Source: Bacillota bacterium (GTDB lineage Bacteria > Bacillota_C > Negativicutes > JAEYSJ01). From it: 28,156 bases of DNA. The position numbers and the translations under genes were made by a program. How positions within the stretch are numbered: position 1 is the stretch's first letter; every line of letters begins with the position of its first letter. This document shows positions 1 through 7,379 of the stretch, piece by piece. The notes under the pieces were generated by a model. It did no database searches. It saw only the letters and a list, made by a program, of their open reading frames with translations, and was not told the DNA's origin. The stretch covers positions 1-28,156 of the forward strand of contig JAEYSJ010000007.1 of the NCBI GenBank assembly GCA_023434855.1, given 5' to 3'.

Positions 1-1292
1 CTGCTAATCCTTTCGTTGACGTTCCTGCAAAACACTGGGCTTATGACGCTGTAAGCAAATTGGCTCAAGCTGGTATCGTTGATGGTTATGGCGACGGAAC
101 TTTCCGTGGCGACAAAAACATCACCCGCTATGAAATGGCTCAAATCGTAGCTAAAGCTCTTGCAAAAGAAGACAAAGCTAACGCTGAGCAAAAAGCTCTT
201 CTGAACAAACTCTCCGCTGAATTCAGCGAAGAATTGGATAACCTGGGAGTTCGCGTAAGCAAACTCGAAAAAAATGCTCCTACTGTAAAAATCTCCGCTG
301 ATGCTCGTATCCGCGGCTATGAAAATGGTTCGGTTTATAGCAATGGCGAAATAGAAAATGCGGCTGGTAAAAAATTAAGCCGTAATAAATTTGACCAACG
401 TTTCCGTTTGTATGTTGATGGCAAAGTGAACGATAGTGTTGACTTCAAAAGCCGCTTTGCTGTTTCTAATTGGAGCAATGATGACACTAAAGCTGGTGAA
501 GATAAAAGCTTCACATTTGACTATGGCTATTTCAACTTTAAAAATGCCGTTGGCAATGCAGACTTCTCCATTGGCCGCCATGACTTAGTCATGGGTTATA
601 GCTTAGTGTCTGATATTACTGGTGGATATGATGGCGTAAAAGCTTACTTTGGCGGCGATAAAGTAAAAGCTATTGTAGGTTATGGCGACATATCTAATCG
701 TACTGGCGTTGAAACTTATAATACTGCTACTCCTGCTGTTATGACTGCAAAAACAAGTGCTAAAGAAAATCATGTAAACAATAGCGACATTCATGTAACA
801 ACTGCAGAGATCAAATATACTCCTTCCAACAGCTTCCAAACCATTGGTACTGTATATTACAGCAACACTAAGGGTTATGATTACGAAGTATATGGTTTAG
901 GTGCCAAAGCTAAGTTGGGTAAAAACTTTGCTCTTACCGGCGAATATGCAACTAATGAAGCGTCTAACATTGGTCCTGATGATCATGCATGGAATGCAAT
1001 GCTTGGTTATAAAGGTGCTAACAAAGCAAATCCAAAATCCTTCGGTATGTTCGTAAACTACAAGAAATTCGGTGCTAGTGCATTGGATTACACATTGAAC
1101 AGCAACCCTGTTTTCCAAGGAATTAATGATGATTTCACTCGTGAACTTGGTGTTAAAGGCCTTGGTTATGGCTTTAACTACACATTCTCCAAGAATATGA
1201 TCGTGACTGCTACTTATGAGGATCTCAAGTCCTATAATGGCGACATTGATCGTGCTCCTTATAGCTTCGTCCGTGCTGATTTCTGGTTCTAA
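1..1292 (+). CDS. ompM: OmpM-type SLH-domain porin, 5' end outside the window
   Basis: Outer-membrane porin that also tethers the outer membrane to the cell wall. The frame is open from the first bases, so the signal peptide and the first SLH residues lie upstream of the window. The visible protein begins inside an SLH domain (FVDVPAKHWAYDAV..., then GIVDGYGDGTF and ITRYEMAQIV). A short charged coiled-coil stretch follows (ALLNKLSAEFSEEL...VSKLEKNA), then a long beta-barrel region with alternating aromatic/polar strands that ends in the terminal Phe typical of outer-membrane barrels (RADFWF). In Negativicutes such OmpM proteins bind modified peptidoglycan through SLH and form general diffusion pores (family knowledge). 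A TTG at 60 could start a shorter frame but would cut the SLH domain, so it is rejected. A strong terminator follows the stop. Family assignment is secure; pore selectivity is unknown. Confidence 0.93.
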   Translation, partial: ANPFVDVPAKHWAYDAVSKLAQAGIVDGYGDGTFRGDKNITRYEMAQIVAKALAKEDKANAEQKALLNKLSAEFSEELDNLGVRVSKLEKNAPTVKISADARIRGYENGSVYSNGEIENAAGKKLSRNKFDQRFRLYVDGKVNDSVDFKSRFAVSNWSNDDTKAGEDKSFTFDYGYFNFKNAVGNADFSIGRHDLVMGYSLVSDITGGYDGVKAYFGGDKVKAIVGYGDISNRTGVETYNTATPAVMTAKTSAKENHVNNSDIHVTTAEIKYTPSNSFQTIGTVYYSNTKGYDYEVYGLGAKAKLGKNFALTGEYATNEASNIGPDDHAWNAMLGYKGANKANPKSFGMFVNYKKFGASALDYTLNSNPVFQGINDDFTRELGVKGLGYGFNYTFSKNMIVTATYEDLKSYNGDIDRAPYSFVRADFWF

Positions 1293-1303
1293 GAAAATTA
1301 GTA

Positions 1304-1338
1304 AAACAGATCCCCTGACTAGGGGATCTGTTTTTTTA
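1304..1338 (+). terminator. intrinsic terminator after ompM
   Basis: Perfect 13-bp stem (1304-1316 with 1321-1333, core CAGATCCCCT/AGGGGATCTG) around the tetraloop GACT, with a T-rich run on the 3' side. It lies 12 bases after the ompM stop. Confidence 0.93.
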
Positions 1339-1527
1339 TTTAAAGTGGTAAATAGTTTTGTCTTAAGGAAGTTTCACAATTCGTATAGTAAAAAAGTAGA
1401 AGACATCTCCAATATATTCCTAATGTTGCTTTTATAACGGTCAATTGTTCTTTATAAGAGAACGTTAATGTAGAATGTTAACAAGATGTTAAATTTTTTT
1501 TGCAATACTGACTAAATAAGCAGGAGT

Positions 1528-1556
1528 TTAAGATTATTCCTAGAAAATACTATACA
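1528..1556 (+). promoter_or_regulatory. candidate promoter of the SLH-less porin gene
   Basis: TTAAGA (1528-1533), 17-base spacer, TATACA (1551-1556); each box matches the sigma-A consensus at four of six positions. Initiation near 1563 would place the whole hairpin-rich leader (1571-1717) in the transcript. Upstream, GTTAA occurs three times (1464, 1477, 1488), and GTTCT/AGAAC arms flank TTATAAG at 1447-1463. These could be regulator sites, but the evidence is weak. Confidence 0.35.
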
Positions 1557-1570
1557 TTCTCTTTTAATGA

Positions 1571-1717
1571 TCCTATTGCAATAAGGTGTGCACTGCTTAG
1601 CTGCGATAGGATTTATTGTATAGGGATGGCTGGAAGCATCGGAATAAGGAAACGTGGACACTTACTCCTGATTGAATCCAGCCTTGGTGACTTATTATAA
1701 TTATAAAAAAACCAAGG
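1571..1717 (+). promoter_or_regulatory. structured 5' leader of the porin mRNA with RBS-pairing arm
   Basis: Three hairpins can be drawn. (1) A 10-bp stem, 1571-1580 (TCCTATTGCA) with 1602-1611 (TGCGATAGGA), with one G-U pair. (2) GGCTGGA 1628-1634 with TCCAGCC 1677-1683. (3) CCTTGGT 1682-1688 with ACCAAGG 1711-1717, which covers the start of the AAGGGGG ribosome binding site. Stems 2 and 3 share bases 1682-1683, so they compete at the junction. This suggests a translational switch or mRNA-stability element. It matches no riboswitch class I recognise. Confidence 0.45.
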
Positions 1718-1729
1718 GGGAAAACAAAA

Positions 1730-2740
1730 ATGAAGAAAAAAGCTCTTTGTGCTGCAATTGCAGCGGCCTTCGTTCTTACTACCGCTGGTACCGTATTCGC
1801 TAATGGGGTTGAATTCAATGGTAGTACTAATTTTCAATTCCGCCAAAACACTAAAGATGGTGCAGATGACGCTTCCGGTAATCGCTTCCAATTCATTTTG
1901 AATGGTACAGCACCTGAAGTAAGCAAAAATATTGACCTTTACTTCCGTATTGCTGGTGAGAGAACTAGTGGTATTTCTAAGTTCCGTGATTTTGAAACCC
2001 AAGATCCTAAATCACTTGACACAAGTGTTTTTGCACTTGATCAATTTGGTTTCAACTACAAAAATGCAGGCTGGAATTACAAAATCGGCCGTCAAAGCTC
2101 CTTTGTAGGTGCTACTGGACTAATTTATGATGATACCGGTGCATTCGGTAAGCATATTTTTGGTGATGGTATTACTGTCACTGGTAAAGCAGGCGCTACT
2201 GATATTAAATTGTCTGCTGTTAAATTTGATTTCTATAATAATATAGAGGATGGCACAAGCAATGATGCTAAACTTTATACTGGAGCTGTATCCTATAAAC
2301 CTTCACAGAAATTAACTGTTGGCAGTACTTTTGCTAGGTTTAACTATGAAGGAGATAATTTAAATATCTGGGCTGTAAATGCCGGTTATGATATTAGCAG
2401 CAAATTGAATGTATATGGTGAATATGCTAAGTCTAATGCCGATGATGAGAACAAAGCATATGCTATTGGTGGATCGTATGGCCTTGACGCTAAAAATACT
2501 CTCTGGGCAGTATATTCCCGTGTAGAAGCAGGTTCTACTGCTTATTCGTTCCCAGGCGGCAACCAATCAACTACTTTTGATTACGGCGGAAAAGGAATGT
2601 ACTACGGTTGGGATCACAAGTTCGACAAAACAACTAGCTTGAGTGTATTCTACAAAGACATGAAAAATATTGATCCTACTTCTGATGATTTTGATAAAGA
2701 TTACTCTTCTTTCCGTACTACTGTTAGCTACAAATTCTAA
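1730..2740 (+). CDS. SLH-less outer-membrane porin (beta-barrel)
   Basis: Predicted outer-membrane beta-barrel porin of 336 aa. It has a classical signal peptide (MKKKALCAAIAAAF..., likely cleavage TVFA|N after residue 24). The mature protein starts directly with barrel-like sequence (GVEFNGSTNFQFRQ) and ends in ...RTTVSYKF with a C-terminal Phe, the usual BAM-recognised end. It has no SLH domain or coiled coil, unlike the OmpM gene just upstream, so it should not be wall-tethered itself. ATG 1730 is preceded by AAGGGGG (1714-1720). It has a long structured leader and its own terminator, so it is probably monocistronic. Codon use is that of a highly expressed gene. Substrate is unknown; it could be a general or a specific porin. 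Confidence 0.85.
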   Translation: MKKKALCAAIAAAFVLTTAGTVFANGVEFNGSTNFQFRQNTKDGADDASGNRFQFILNGTAPEVSKNIDLYFRIAGERTSGISKFRDFETQDPKSLDTSVFALDQFGFNYKNAGWNYKIGRQSSFVGATGLIYDDTGAFGKHIFGDGITVTGKAGATDIKLSAVKFDFYNNIEDGTSNDAKLYTGAVSYKPSQKLTVGSTFARFNYEGDNLNIWAVNAGYDISSKLNVYGEYAKSNADDENKAYAIGGSYGLDAKNTLWAVYSRVEAGSTAYSFPGGNQSTTFDYGGKGMYYGWDHKFDKTTSLSVFYKDMKNIDPTSDDFDKDYSSFRTTVSYKF

Positions 2741-2747
2741 ATTTATC

Positions 2748-2785
2748 AAAAAAAGGTCGCCAACTCATTGGCGACCTTTTTCTTT
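2748..2785 (+). terminator. intrinsic terminator after the porin
   Basis: Stem GGTCGCCAA (2755-2763) with TTGGCGACC (2768-2776), loop CTCA, preceded by an A run and followed by TTTTTCTTT. Confidence 0.93.
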
Positions 2786-2840
2786 GTCATTGAGCGTTAG
2801 TGCATCAATTTTTTGACTTGTCATCTAAAAAAACACATCG

Positions 2841-2852
2841 GACTGATCAGTC
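2841..2852 (+). promoter_or_regulatory. candidate operator, perfect 12-bp palindrome
   Basis: GACTGATCAGTC is a perfect palindrome 9 bases upstream of the -35 box of the next promoter. A second dyad, TGAC-TT-GTCA, lies at 2814-2823. Symmetric GAC/GTC half-sites like these are common for TetR-type regulators. The sites are clear; the regulator is inference. Confidence 0.4.
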
Positions 2853-2861
2853 AATTTCGTA

Positions 2862-2890
2862 TTGTACTTATCTTCATTCTTATGTATAAT
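2862..2890 (+). promoter_or_regulatory. sigma-A-type promoter for the 2915 gene
   Basis: TTGTAC (2862-2867), exact 17-base spacer, consensus TATAAT (2885-2890). The predicted start near 2897 gives a leader of about 18 bases carrying GAGGGGG. It is the best promoter match in the window. Confidence 0.75.
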
Positions 2891-2914
2891 AAGGGATAAG
2901 AGAGGGGGATACAT

Positions 2915-3352
2915 ATGAAAACAAAAAAATCCTTTGTTATCGGATTATTGCTCTTTTGCCTTCTGTCAGTTGCAGCTGTTCCCGTTACGCAGGCTTTTAG
3001 CCTTGGTGATGTATTAAAAGTTGGTGGTATAGGGATCTTAATCGATAAGTTTTCCGGACCACTTAATAAGTTTATTAATACCCTTACTTTCCAGAGTGGT
3101 GGTGGTCATGATTATGCTACAAAGGTAGTACCGATCATTACTATTGGCAGTGGAGGTTATATTGGCGCGGCTCAGGTAATGGGATCGCAGGAGTTAGTCG
3201 ATCAGGTTCAAGCTGTCCTGCAAGCGGAAGGAAATTTCAATGGTAAACAGTTCCGCGCGAAGGTTCTGATCCCGATTGACAGTAAAAATCCAACCAAATT
3301 CTCCCGTGTTCAAGGCGTAGGCTTGTCTGCTTTGATTGACGTAAAAATCTAA
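2915..3352 (+). CDS. secreted protein of unknown function
   Basis: Protein of 145 aa with a clear Sec signal peptide (MKTKKSFVIGLLLFCLL..., likely cleavage VTQA|F after residue 27). No lipobox is seen at the cleavage site; the only Cys, in the hydrophobic core, is not followed by a lipoprotein pattern. The mature part (about 118 aa) has Gly-rich hydrophobic stretches (KVGGIGILIDKF and IITIGSGGYIGAAQVMG) followed by a strand-rich C-terminus that mentions no motif I know. A periplasmic or membrane-associated location is likely. ATG 2915 follows GAGGGGG with good spacing. It has its own strong promoter and terminator, so it is transcribed alone. I do not recognise the family; the glycine-rich core is vaguely like lipid-binding YSC84-type proteins, but this is not strong enough for a name. 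Confidence 0.8.
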   Translation: MKTKKSFVIGLLLFCLLSVAAVPVTQAFSLGDVLKVGGIGILIDKFSGPLNKFINTLTFQSGGGHDYATKVVPIITIGSGGYIGAAQVMGSQELVDQVQAVLQAEGNFNGKQFRAKVLIPIDSKNPTKFSRVQGVGLSALIDVKI

Positions 3353-3361
3353 TAAGTTAGC

Positions 3362-3399
3362 ATATCCTGCCAGAGTCTGGCAGGATATTTCTTTTTTTA
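3362..3399 (+). terminator. intrinsic terminator after the 2915 gene
   Basis: Stem ATATCCTGCCA (3362-3372) with TGGCAGGATAT (3378-3388), loop GAGTC, followed by a T-rich tail with seven consecutive T. Confidence 0.93.
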
Positions 3400-3410
3400 G
3401 CACGAACTAG

Positions 3411-3419
3411 TGTTATAAG
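3411..3419 (+). promoter_or_regulatory. candidate extended -10 promoter for the 3440 gene
   Basis: TG-T-TATAAG fits an extended -10 element (TGn + TATAAT, one mismatch). No good -35 box is visible, only a T-rich stretch from the preceding terminator. Initiation near 3426 would leave a leader of only about 14 bases with GGGAGGG at 3428-3434, so the call is tentative. Confidence 0.3.
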
Positions 3420-3439
3420 ACAAACCTGGGAGGGATTAT

Positions 3440-4351
3440 ATGTTACGCAAATGGATTTCCGGTACACTCGCAGTGCTGGTATTAGCAAGTACTACTGTTT
3501 TTGCGCAAAGCAGTGAACTTACAATCGTTGATAAAACAACAGCAGTAGAGCAAACATTATATGGAGCTGATCAAACCGGCTCTTTATCGGAACGTCTTAC
3601 CAGGCTGGAAAAAGAAATTTACGGTACCGAAACGAAAGAAGCTTTAATGGGGAAAGCAGATAAGCTTTATACCTATACAAAAGAGAATTCACAAAACACG
3701 CCTTCGCTTATTACTCGCCTGAATGCAGTGGAATGGACAATAAGTCATAATCAAACACCGACAGCTGCTAAACAAAAACTCGAGCAATTGGAGCAAATGC
3801 TGATAGGTGCGCCAACTAATGGAGCGATCGATAAACGAGTAACAAAAATATCTAACATTGCTTTTACGGAAGCTCCTGAAGTGAATGAAGTAACTCTGTT
3901 TCAAGATACTCTTGTAAGGGTAAAAATGGTTACTCCTCTAGACACCCGGCAAAACCGGGAAGGTGATGTATTTTCTTTTCAGGCTTCCGAAGATGTCTAC
4001 TCTAATGGTGTACTGGTGATTGCCAAGGGGGCAGTTGGTGAAGGCAAGATATTGAAAGTACAGCAGGCGAGAAACTTCGGCAGGGATGCAAAAATGGAGT
4101 TAAGTTTTAATACCTTGCAGGCTTTTGATGGAACAGAGGTACAGACTATCTTAGGTGATAAGGCCAAAGAAGAGACGAAATCTCTGGCTAAAGCTGCGGG
4201 AGCTACTGTTGCCGGGCTGATAGTGCTGGGACCGGTTGGTGTTGTTGGCGGAGCCTTTATTCATGGCAAGGATGTAACAGTACCTGCCGGATCGGAACTT
4301 TATATTCAGACGAAAGCCGAAGCGAATGTCTACGGTATAAAAGTGAAATAA
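3440..4351 (+). CDS. secreted repeat protein with glycine-zipper-like segment, unknown function
   Basis: Protein of 303 aa with a Sec signal peptide (likely cleavage TVFA|Q after residue 22). Residues about 35-130 contain degenerate helical repeats built around a '(L/M)xG...G(S/A)(L/I)xxRxxxLE' pattern: LYGADQTGSLSERLTRLEKEIYG, then SLITRLNAVEW, then LEQMLIGAPTNGAIDKRVTKIS. A probable beta-domain follows (VRVKMVTPLDTRQNREGD...VLVIAKGAVGEGKI). Near the C-terminus a hydrophobic Gly-rich stretch (AGATVAGLIVLGPVGVVGG) resembles a glycine zipper that could insert in a membrane, and then comes VPAGSELYIQT. The combination suggests an envelope-associated protein. ATG 3440 has a strong GGGAGGG site, and a terminator follows. 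I do not recognise a named family. Confidence 0.8.
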   Translation: MLRKWISGTLAVLVLASTTVFAQSSELTIVDKTTAVEQTLYGADQTGSLSERLTRLEKEIYGTETKEALMGKADKLYTYTKENSQNTPSLITRLNAVEWTISHNQTPTAAKQKLEQLEQMLIGAPTNGAIDKRVTKISNIAFTEAPEVNEVTLFQDTLVRVKMVTPLDTRQNREGDVFSFQASEDVYSNGVLVIAKGAVGEGKILKVQQARNFGRDAKMELSFNTLQAFDGTEVQTILGDKAKEETKSLAKAAGATVAGLIVLGPVGVVGGAFIHGKDVTVPAGSELYIQTKAEANVYGIKVK

Positions 4352-4360
4352 ATGGAGATA

Positions 4361-4396
4361 ATAGCGCCAGCATGTTCCATGTTTGGCGCTATTTTG
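4361..4396 (+). terminator. intrinsic terminator after the 3440 gene
   Basis: Stem ATAGCGCCA (4361-4369) with TGGCGCTAT (4384-4392). The inner arms CATG/CATG (4371-4374, 4378-4381) can extend the fold. A short TTTT tail follows. Confidence 0.8.
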
Positions 4397-4503
4397 CATA
4401 TATGCCTTTCATTACTATGTCGGATAGGGCAGGAAAAAGGCGATATACATCGAATAGTTTGAATGATAAACGATTTGCGAGTTTACGCTAGAGGGAGCGG
4501 TAT

Positions 4504-5898
4504 ATGAACAACTCCAAGAAAATGATAATTGGCTTATTAGCTCTCATATTCGTCTTTGGGACAGCAACGACTCAAGCTGCGTCTAATAAGAACAAACCGG
4601 CAGAAAATCCTGCCCTTGTAAAAGCACCTATTGTAGTTGAAGCTGATGAACTTTATTTCAGTGATTCTACCGGGGATTTATATGCCAAAGGAAATGTACA
4701 AGTTAAACAAAATAACGATATAGTTCAGGCAGATTTATTAAATGGAAATGCTCAGAAAAATGAAGTCTGGACAGATGGTAAGGCGCTGCTTTCCCGGCCG
4801 GGAATGAATCTTACCGGTACTGGAATTCATTATAACCTAAATGACCATAGTGGATCGATGCAGGCCGGTGCGGGCAGGATTGATGAGAAGTATATCACCA
4901 GTAAAAAGCTTGTCACTACCGCTACGCAAACTACGATTACTGATGGTACCGTTACAGAGTGTCCGGCACAGGTGCCTGATTATCACATCAGTGCTGACCG
5001 CGTTGAGATCTGGCCTGGTGATAAAATGATTGCTTATAATGCTAAATTCTGGATTAAAAATACAGTGATTTATTCTTTAGCTAAATATCAGACCTCGCTA
5101 GCCAAGGGGGAAGAGGGTGCTCCCGGTTTTCCTAAACCCAGCTATTCATCAGACAATGGTGTAGGTATTTCTGTAAATGCCGAAATGCCGTTATCGCCAC
5201 ATTTAGCTGCATTCGCTGATTTAGGCTATTACAGCAAGGTCAGATTTAAGCCGATGTTTGGTTTGATTAGCCGAAATACTAACTTTATAGCAAAGCTGAG
5301 TTACGGTAATGAAGAGAATAGCGATAATGAATGGATTAAAAAAGAACCGGAGCTTTCCCTAAGCTTTAAGCCCTATCGTTTAGGGTCGAGTTCGCTAAGC
5401 TTGAGTATGGGAGCATCAGCGGGACAGTGGAAAGAAGGCCATGTTAGCGGAACGCATCAGGGGTACAATTTATATATTGGCAACGATCCGATCGTCCTTG
5501 GACCCAAAACTACGCTTAATTTGGGGGCAGGCTTTAGCCGGAATTTCTATGGTTATGATAATTCACAAAATAGTATGTGGAAGTTTGATTCCAGGCTTTC
5601 CTATAAAGCGAGCAATCGCCTTGATACTTGGGTAGGGTATAACTACCGGAGTGATATAGGAACGACACCCTATGAATTTGATAAGGTCGACATTGCTAAG
5701 GAAGGCAGAATCGGCTTTATGTATAAAGTGGATCGTTTAAATAGCCTTGGTGTGAAAATAAGCTATGATTTAGCGAGTGGCAGCTCTGAAGATATTGATT
5801 ATACCTGGAAACGTAATCTTCACTGCTTTGAGGCGGATATTACCTATCGGGCCAAGCGGGATGAGATCCGAGTGAAAGTATCGACAATTAAATGGTAA
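4504..5898 (+). CDS. lptD: LPS-assembly outer-membrane protein LptD, short form
   Basis: Outer-membrane translocon that inserts LPS into the outer leaflet. 464 aa: signal peptide (cleavage TTQA|A after residue 25); OstA/LptA-like periplasmic domain at about 40-190 (VVEADELYFSDSTGDLYAKGNVQV..., then the LptD-typical VTECPAQVPDYHI...RVEIWPG); then a barrel of only about 265 residues ending in Trp. Proteobacterial LptD is about 750-800 aa with a 26-strand barrel, so this barrel must be much smaller. There are just two cysteines, C153 (after TE, matching the TSC site of E. coli C173) and C441 (in NLHCFEAD, near the last strands, matching the C724/C725 region). They could form one long-range disulfide. 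ATG 4504 follows GAGGGAG. The heptose genes directly downstream fit an LPS operon. No clear promoter is seen at 4397-4503. Confidence 0.85.
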   Translation: MNNSKKMIIGLLALIFVFGTATTQAASNKNKPAENPALVKAPIVVEADELYFSDSTGDLYAKGNVQVKQNNDIVQADLLNGNAQKNEVWTDGKALLSRPGMNLTGTGIHYNLNDHSGSMQAGAGRIDEKYITSKKLVTTATQTTITDGTVTECPAQVPDYHISADRVEIWPGDKMIAYNAKFWIKNTVIYSLAKYQTSLAKGEEGAPGFPKPSYSSDNGVGISVNAEMPLSPHLAAFADLGYYSKVRFKPMFGLISRNTNFIAKLSYGNEENSDNEWIKKEPELSLSFKPYRLGSSSLSLSMGASAGQWKEGHVSGTHQGYNLYIGNDPIVLGPKTTLNLGAGFSRNFYGYDNSQNSMWKFDSRLSYKASNRLDTWVGYNYRSDIGTTPYEFDKVDIAKEGRIGFMYKVDRLNSLGVKISYDLASGSSEDIDYTWKRNLHCFEADITYRAKRDEIRVKVSTIKW

Positions 5899-5912
5899 AT
5901 GAGGAACTGGTT

Positions 5913-6917
5913 ATGCGACAAGGACTTCTGCAAATTGTAAATGCAATGCAGAGTAAAAAGATTATGCTTATCGGCGATTTAATAGCAGATGTTTATTTGG
6001 AAGGGAGTACTTCCCGGATATCACGGGAAGCTCCTGTACTTATTTTGGAACACACTGCTGAAAATGTTGTTCCTGGCGGTGCCGCGAATGCAGTACACAA
6101 TACTGCCACTTTAGGCGGTAATGTGTACGCAGTTGGTGTTGTCGGTAATGACTTTCCAGGGAAGGAACTTGCCCGGATATTAGGAGCAAAGGGCGTTGTA
6201 ACGGCCGGTCTGATTCAGGATGTCTCGCGCCCGACTATTACTAAGACACGTGTAATGGCCGGCGGGCAGGCTACGGTACGCCAGCAAGTAGTTCGTATTG
6301 ACCGGGAGAAAAAAGATCCTTTGACACCGGAGATCGAAAGCCGGATGCTGGAATATATATTGGAATTGATTCCGCAAATGGATGCAGTTGTGTTAAGTGA
6401 TTATGGTGGCGCTACAGTAAGCCCGGCGGTTTTACAGGCCGTTATTAAAACCTGCCGTATACATGATAAACCATCAATTGTTGATTCCCGGTATAAGGTA
6501 ATGGAATACAAAAATGTGACAATTGTTAAACAAAACGAATCAGAAGCGGCTGCTGCGATTGGGCTAAAGCAGCTGGATGAAAAAACACTGCAAAAGGCAG
6601 GAGTAACAATCTTAAATCAGCTAAATGCTGAGGCAGTACTGATCACGCAAGGTCCTGATGGCATGACCCTTTTTGAAAAGAGTGGCAAGGTGACGCATAT
6701 TCCGGTAACGAATGTCAGCGAGGTGTATGATGTTACCGGTGCAGGCGACACCGTGGTTGCCGCGATGATATTGGCAGTTGCCTCAGGGGCGAGTTATCTA
6801 GATGCCGCCTGTATAGCAAATTTCGCAGCAGGGATTGTGGTTAGAAAGCCAGGAACGGCAACCGCTGGTCCTAATGAATTGCAGGAGGCAATAGGAGGTC
6901 ACTATGAAATTTGTTAG
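5913..6917 (+). CDS. rfaE1: D-glycero-beta-D-manno-heptose-7-phosphate kinase
   Basis: PfkB/ribokinase-family kinase that phosphorylates D-glycero-D-manno-heptose 7-phosphate at C1 on the way to ADP-heptose for the LPS inner core (cytoplasm). Visible signatures: N-terminal LIGDLIADVYLEGSTSRISREAPV, typical of HldE kinase domains; the glycine-rich PGGAANAVHN; and the C-terminal PfkB motif DVTGAGD, with the catalytic base D279 counted from this start. The family's usual length (about 330 aa) fits. I chose ATG 5913 because GAGGAA (5901-5906) lies six bases upstream. ATG 5892 is in frame and would add seven residues overlapping the lptD stop, but has no ribosome binding site. The 3' end overlaps rfaE2 by 14 bases, so the two are translationally coupled. 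Confidence 0.93.
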   Translation: MRQGLLQIVNAMQSKKIMLIGDLIADVYLEGSTSRISREAPVLILEHTAENVVPGGAANAVHNTATLGGNVYAVGVVGNDFPGKELARILGAKGVVTAGLIQDVSRPTITKTRVMAGGQATVRQQVVRIDREKKDPLTPEIESRMLEYILELIPQMDAVVLSDYGGATVSPAVLQAVIKTCRIHDKPSIVDSRYKVMEYKNVTIVKQNESEAAAAIGLKQLDEKTLQKAGVTILNQLNAEAVLITQGPDGMTLFEKSGKVTHIPVTNVSEVYDVTGAGDTVVAAMILAVASGASYLDAACIANFAAGIVVRKPGTATAGPNELQEAIGGHYEIC

Positions 6918-7374
6918 TCGTGACCAAATTAGCGAAGTTGTTGATAAGAACAAAGCCGTTGGTAAAATTCTTGTTTTTACTAACGGCTGTTTCGATATTA
7001 TTCATGCTGGTCATGTCCGTTATCTTTCGGAGGCAAAGAAGCTTGGTGACTGTTTAATTGTCGGTCTCAACAGTGATCGCTCTGTACAAGAACTAAAAGG
7101 ACCAACCCGCCCGCTTAATCATCAGGAAGATCGTGCGGAAGTTGTTGCTGCATTGGCCGCAGTGGACTATGTGGTTATTTTTGATGAACGCACTGCTGAA
7201 AGCCTTGTGAACGAAGTAAAGCCTGACATTTATGTCAAAGGCGGTGACTACCGTATTCAAGATATTCCTGAGGCTAAAATAGTGGCTTCCAATGGTGGAA
7301 AAACGATATTAATCCCTGAAGTCCCAGGACGCTCTTCAACAAATATTATTAAGAAAATAACTGAAACAACCTAG
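6904..7374 (+). CDS. rfaE2: D-glycero-beta-D-manno-heptose 1-phosphate adenylyltransferase
   Basis: Nucleotidyltransferase that makes ADP-D-glycero-D-manno-heptose from the heptose 1-phosphate and ATP, the second half of the bifunctional HldE of enterobacteria. 156 aa. It has the cytidylyltransferase-fold signature NGCFDIIHAGHVRYL with the nucleotide-binding HxGH at residues 34-37, then GLNSDRSVQELKGPTRP and VKGGDY. ATG 6904 follows a perfect GGAGG (6894-6898) located inside rfaE1. Separate kinase and transferase genes are common outside Gammaproteobacteria. The stop (7372-7374) is in the same frame as the heptosyltransferase GTG 30 bases downstream. Confidence 0.95.
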   Translation: MKFVSRDQISEVVDKNKAVGKILVFTNGCFDIIHAGHVRYLSEAKKLGDCLIVGLNSDRSVQELKGPTRPLNHQEDRAEVVAALAAVDYVVIFDERTAESLVNEVKPDIYVKGGDYRIQDIPEAKIVASNGGKTILIPEVPGRSSTNIIKKITETT

Positions 7375-7379
7375 CGCCA

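Noticed and set aside
1216..1437. Plus-strand frame overlapping the end of ompM
   Set aside because: It runs through the ompM terminator hairpin, has no ribosome binding site, and its peptide has no recognisable pattern.
1571..1611. Strong 10-bp hairpin considered as a terminator
   Set aside because: No T run follows the stem and it lies downstream of the candidate porin promoter, so it is better explained as a leader element.
1613..2002. Minus-strand open frame over the start of the porin gene
   Set aside because: It is a shadow of the porin coding frame and its leader, has no ribosome binding site or domain, and the plus-strand gene is clear.
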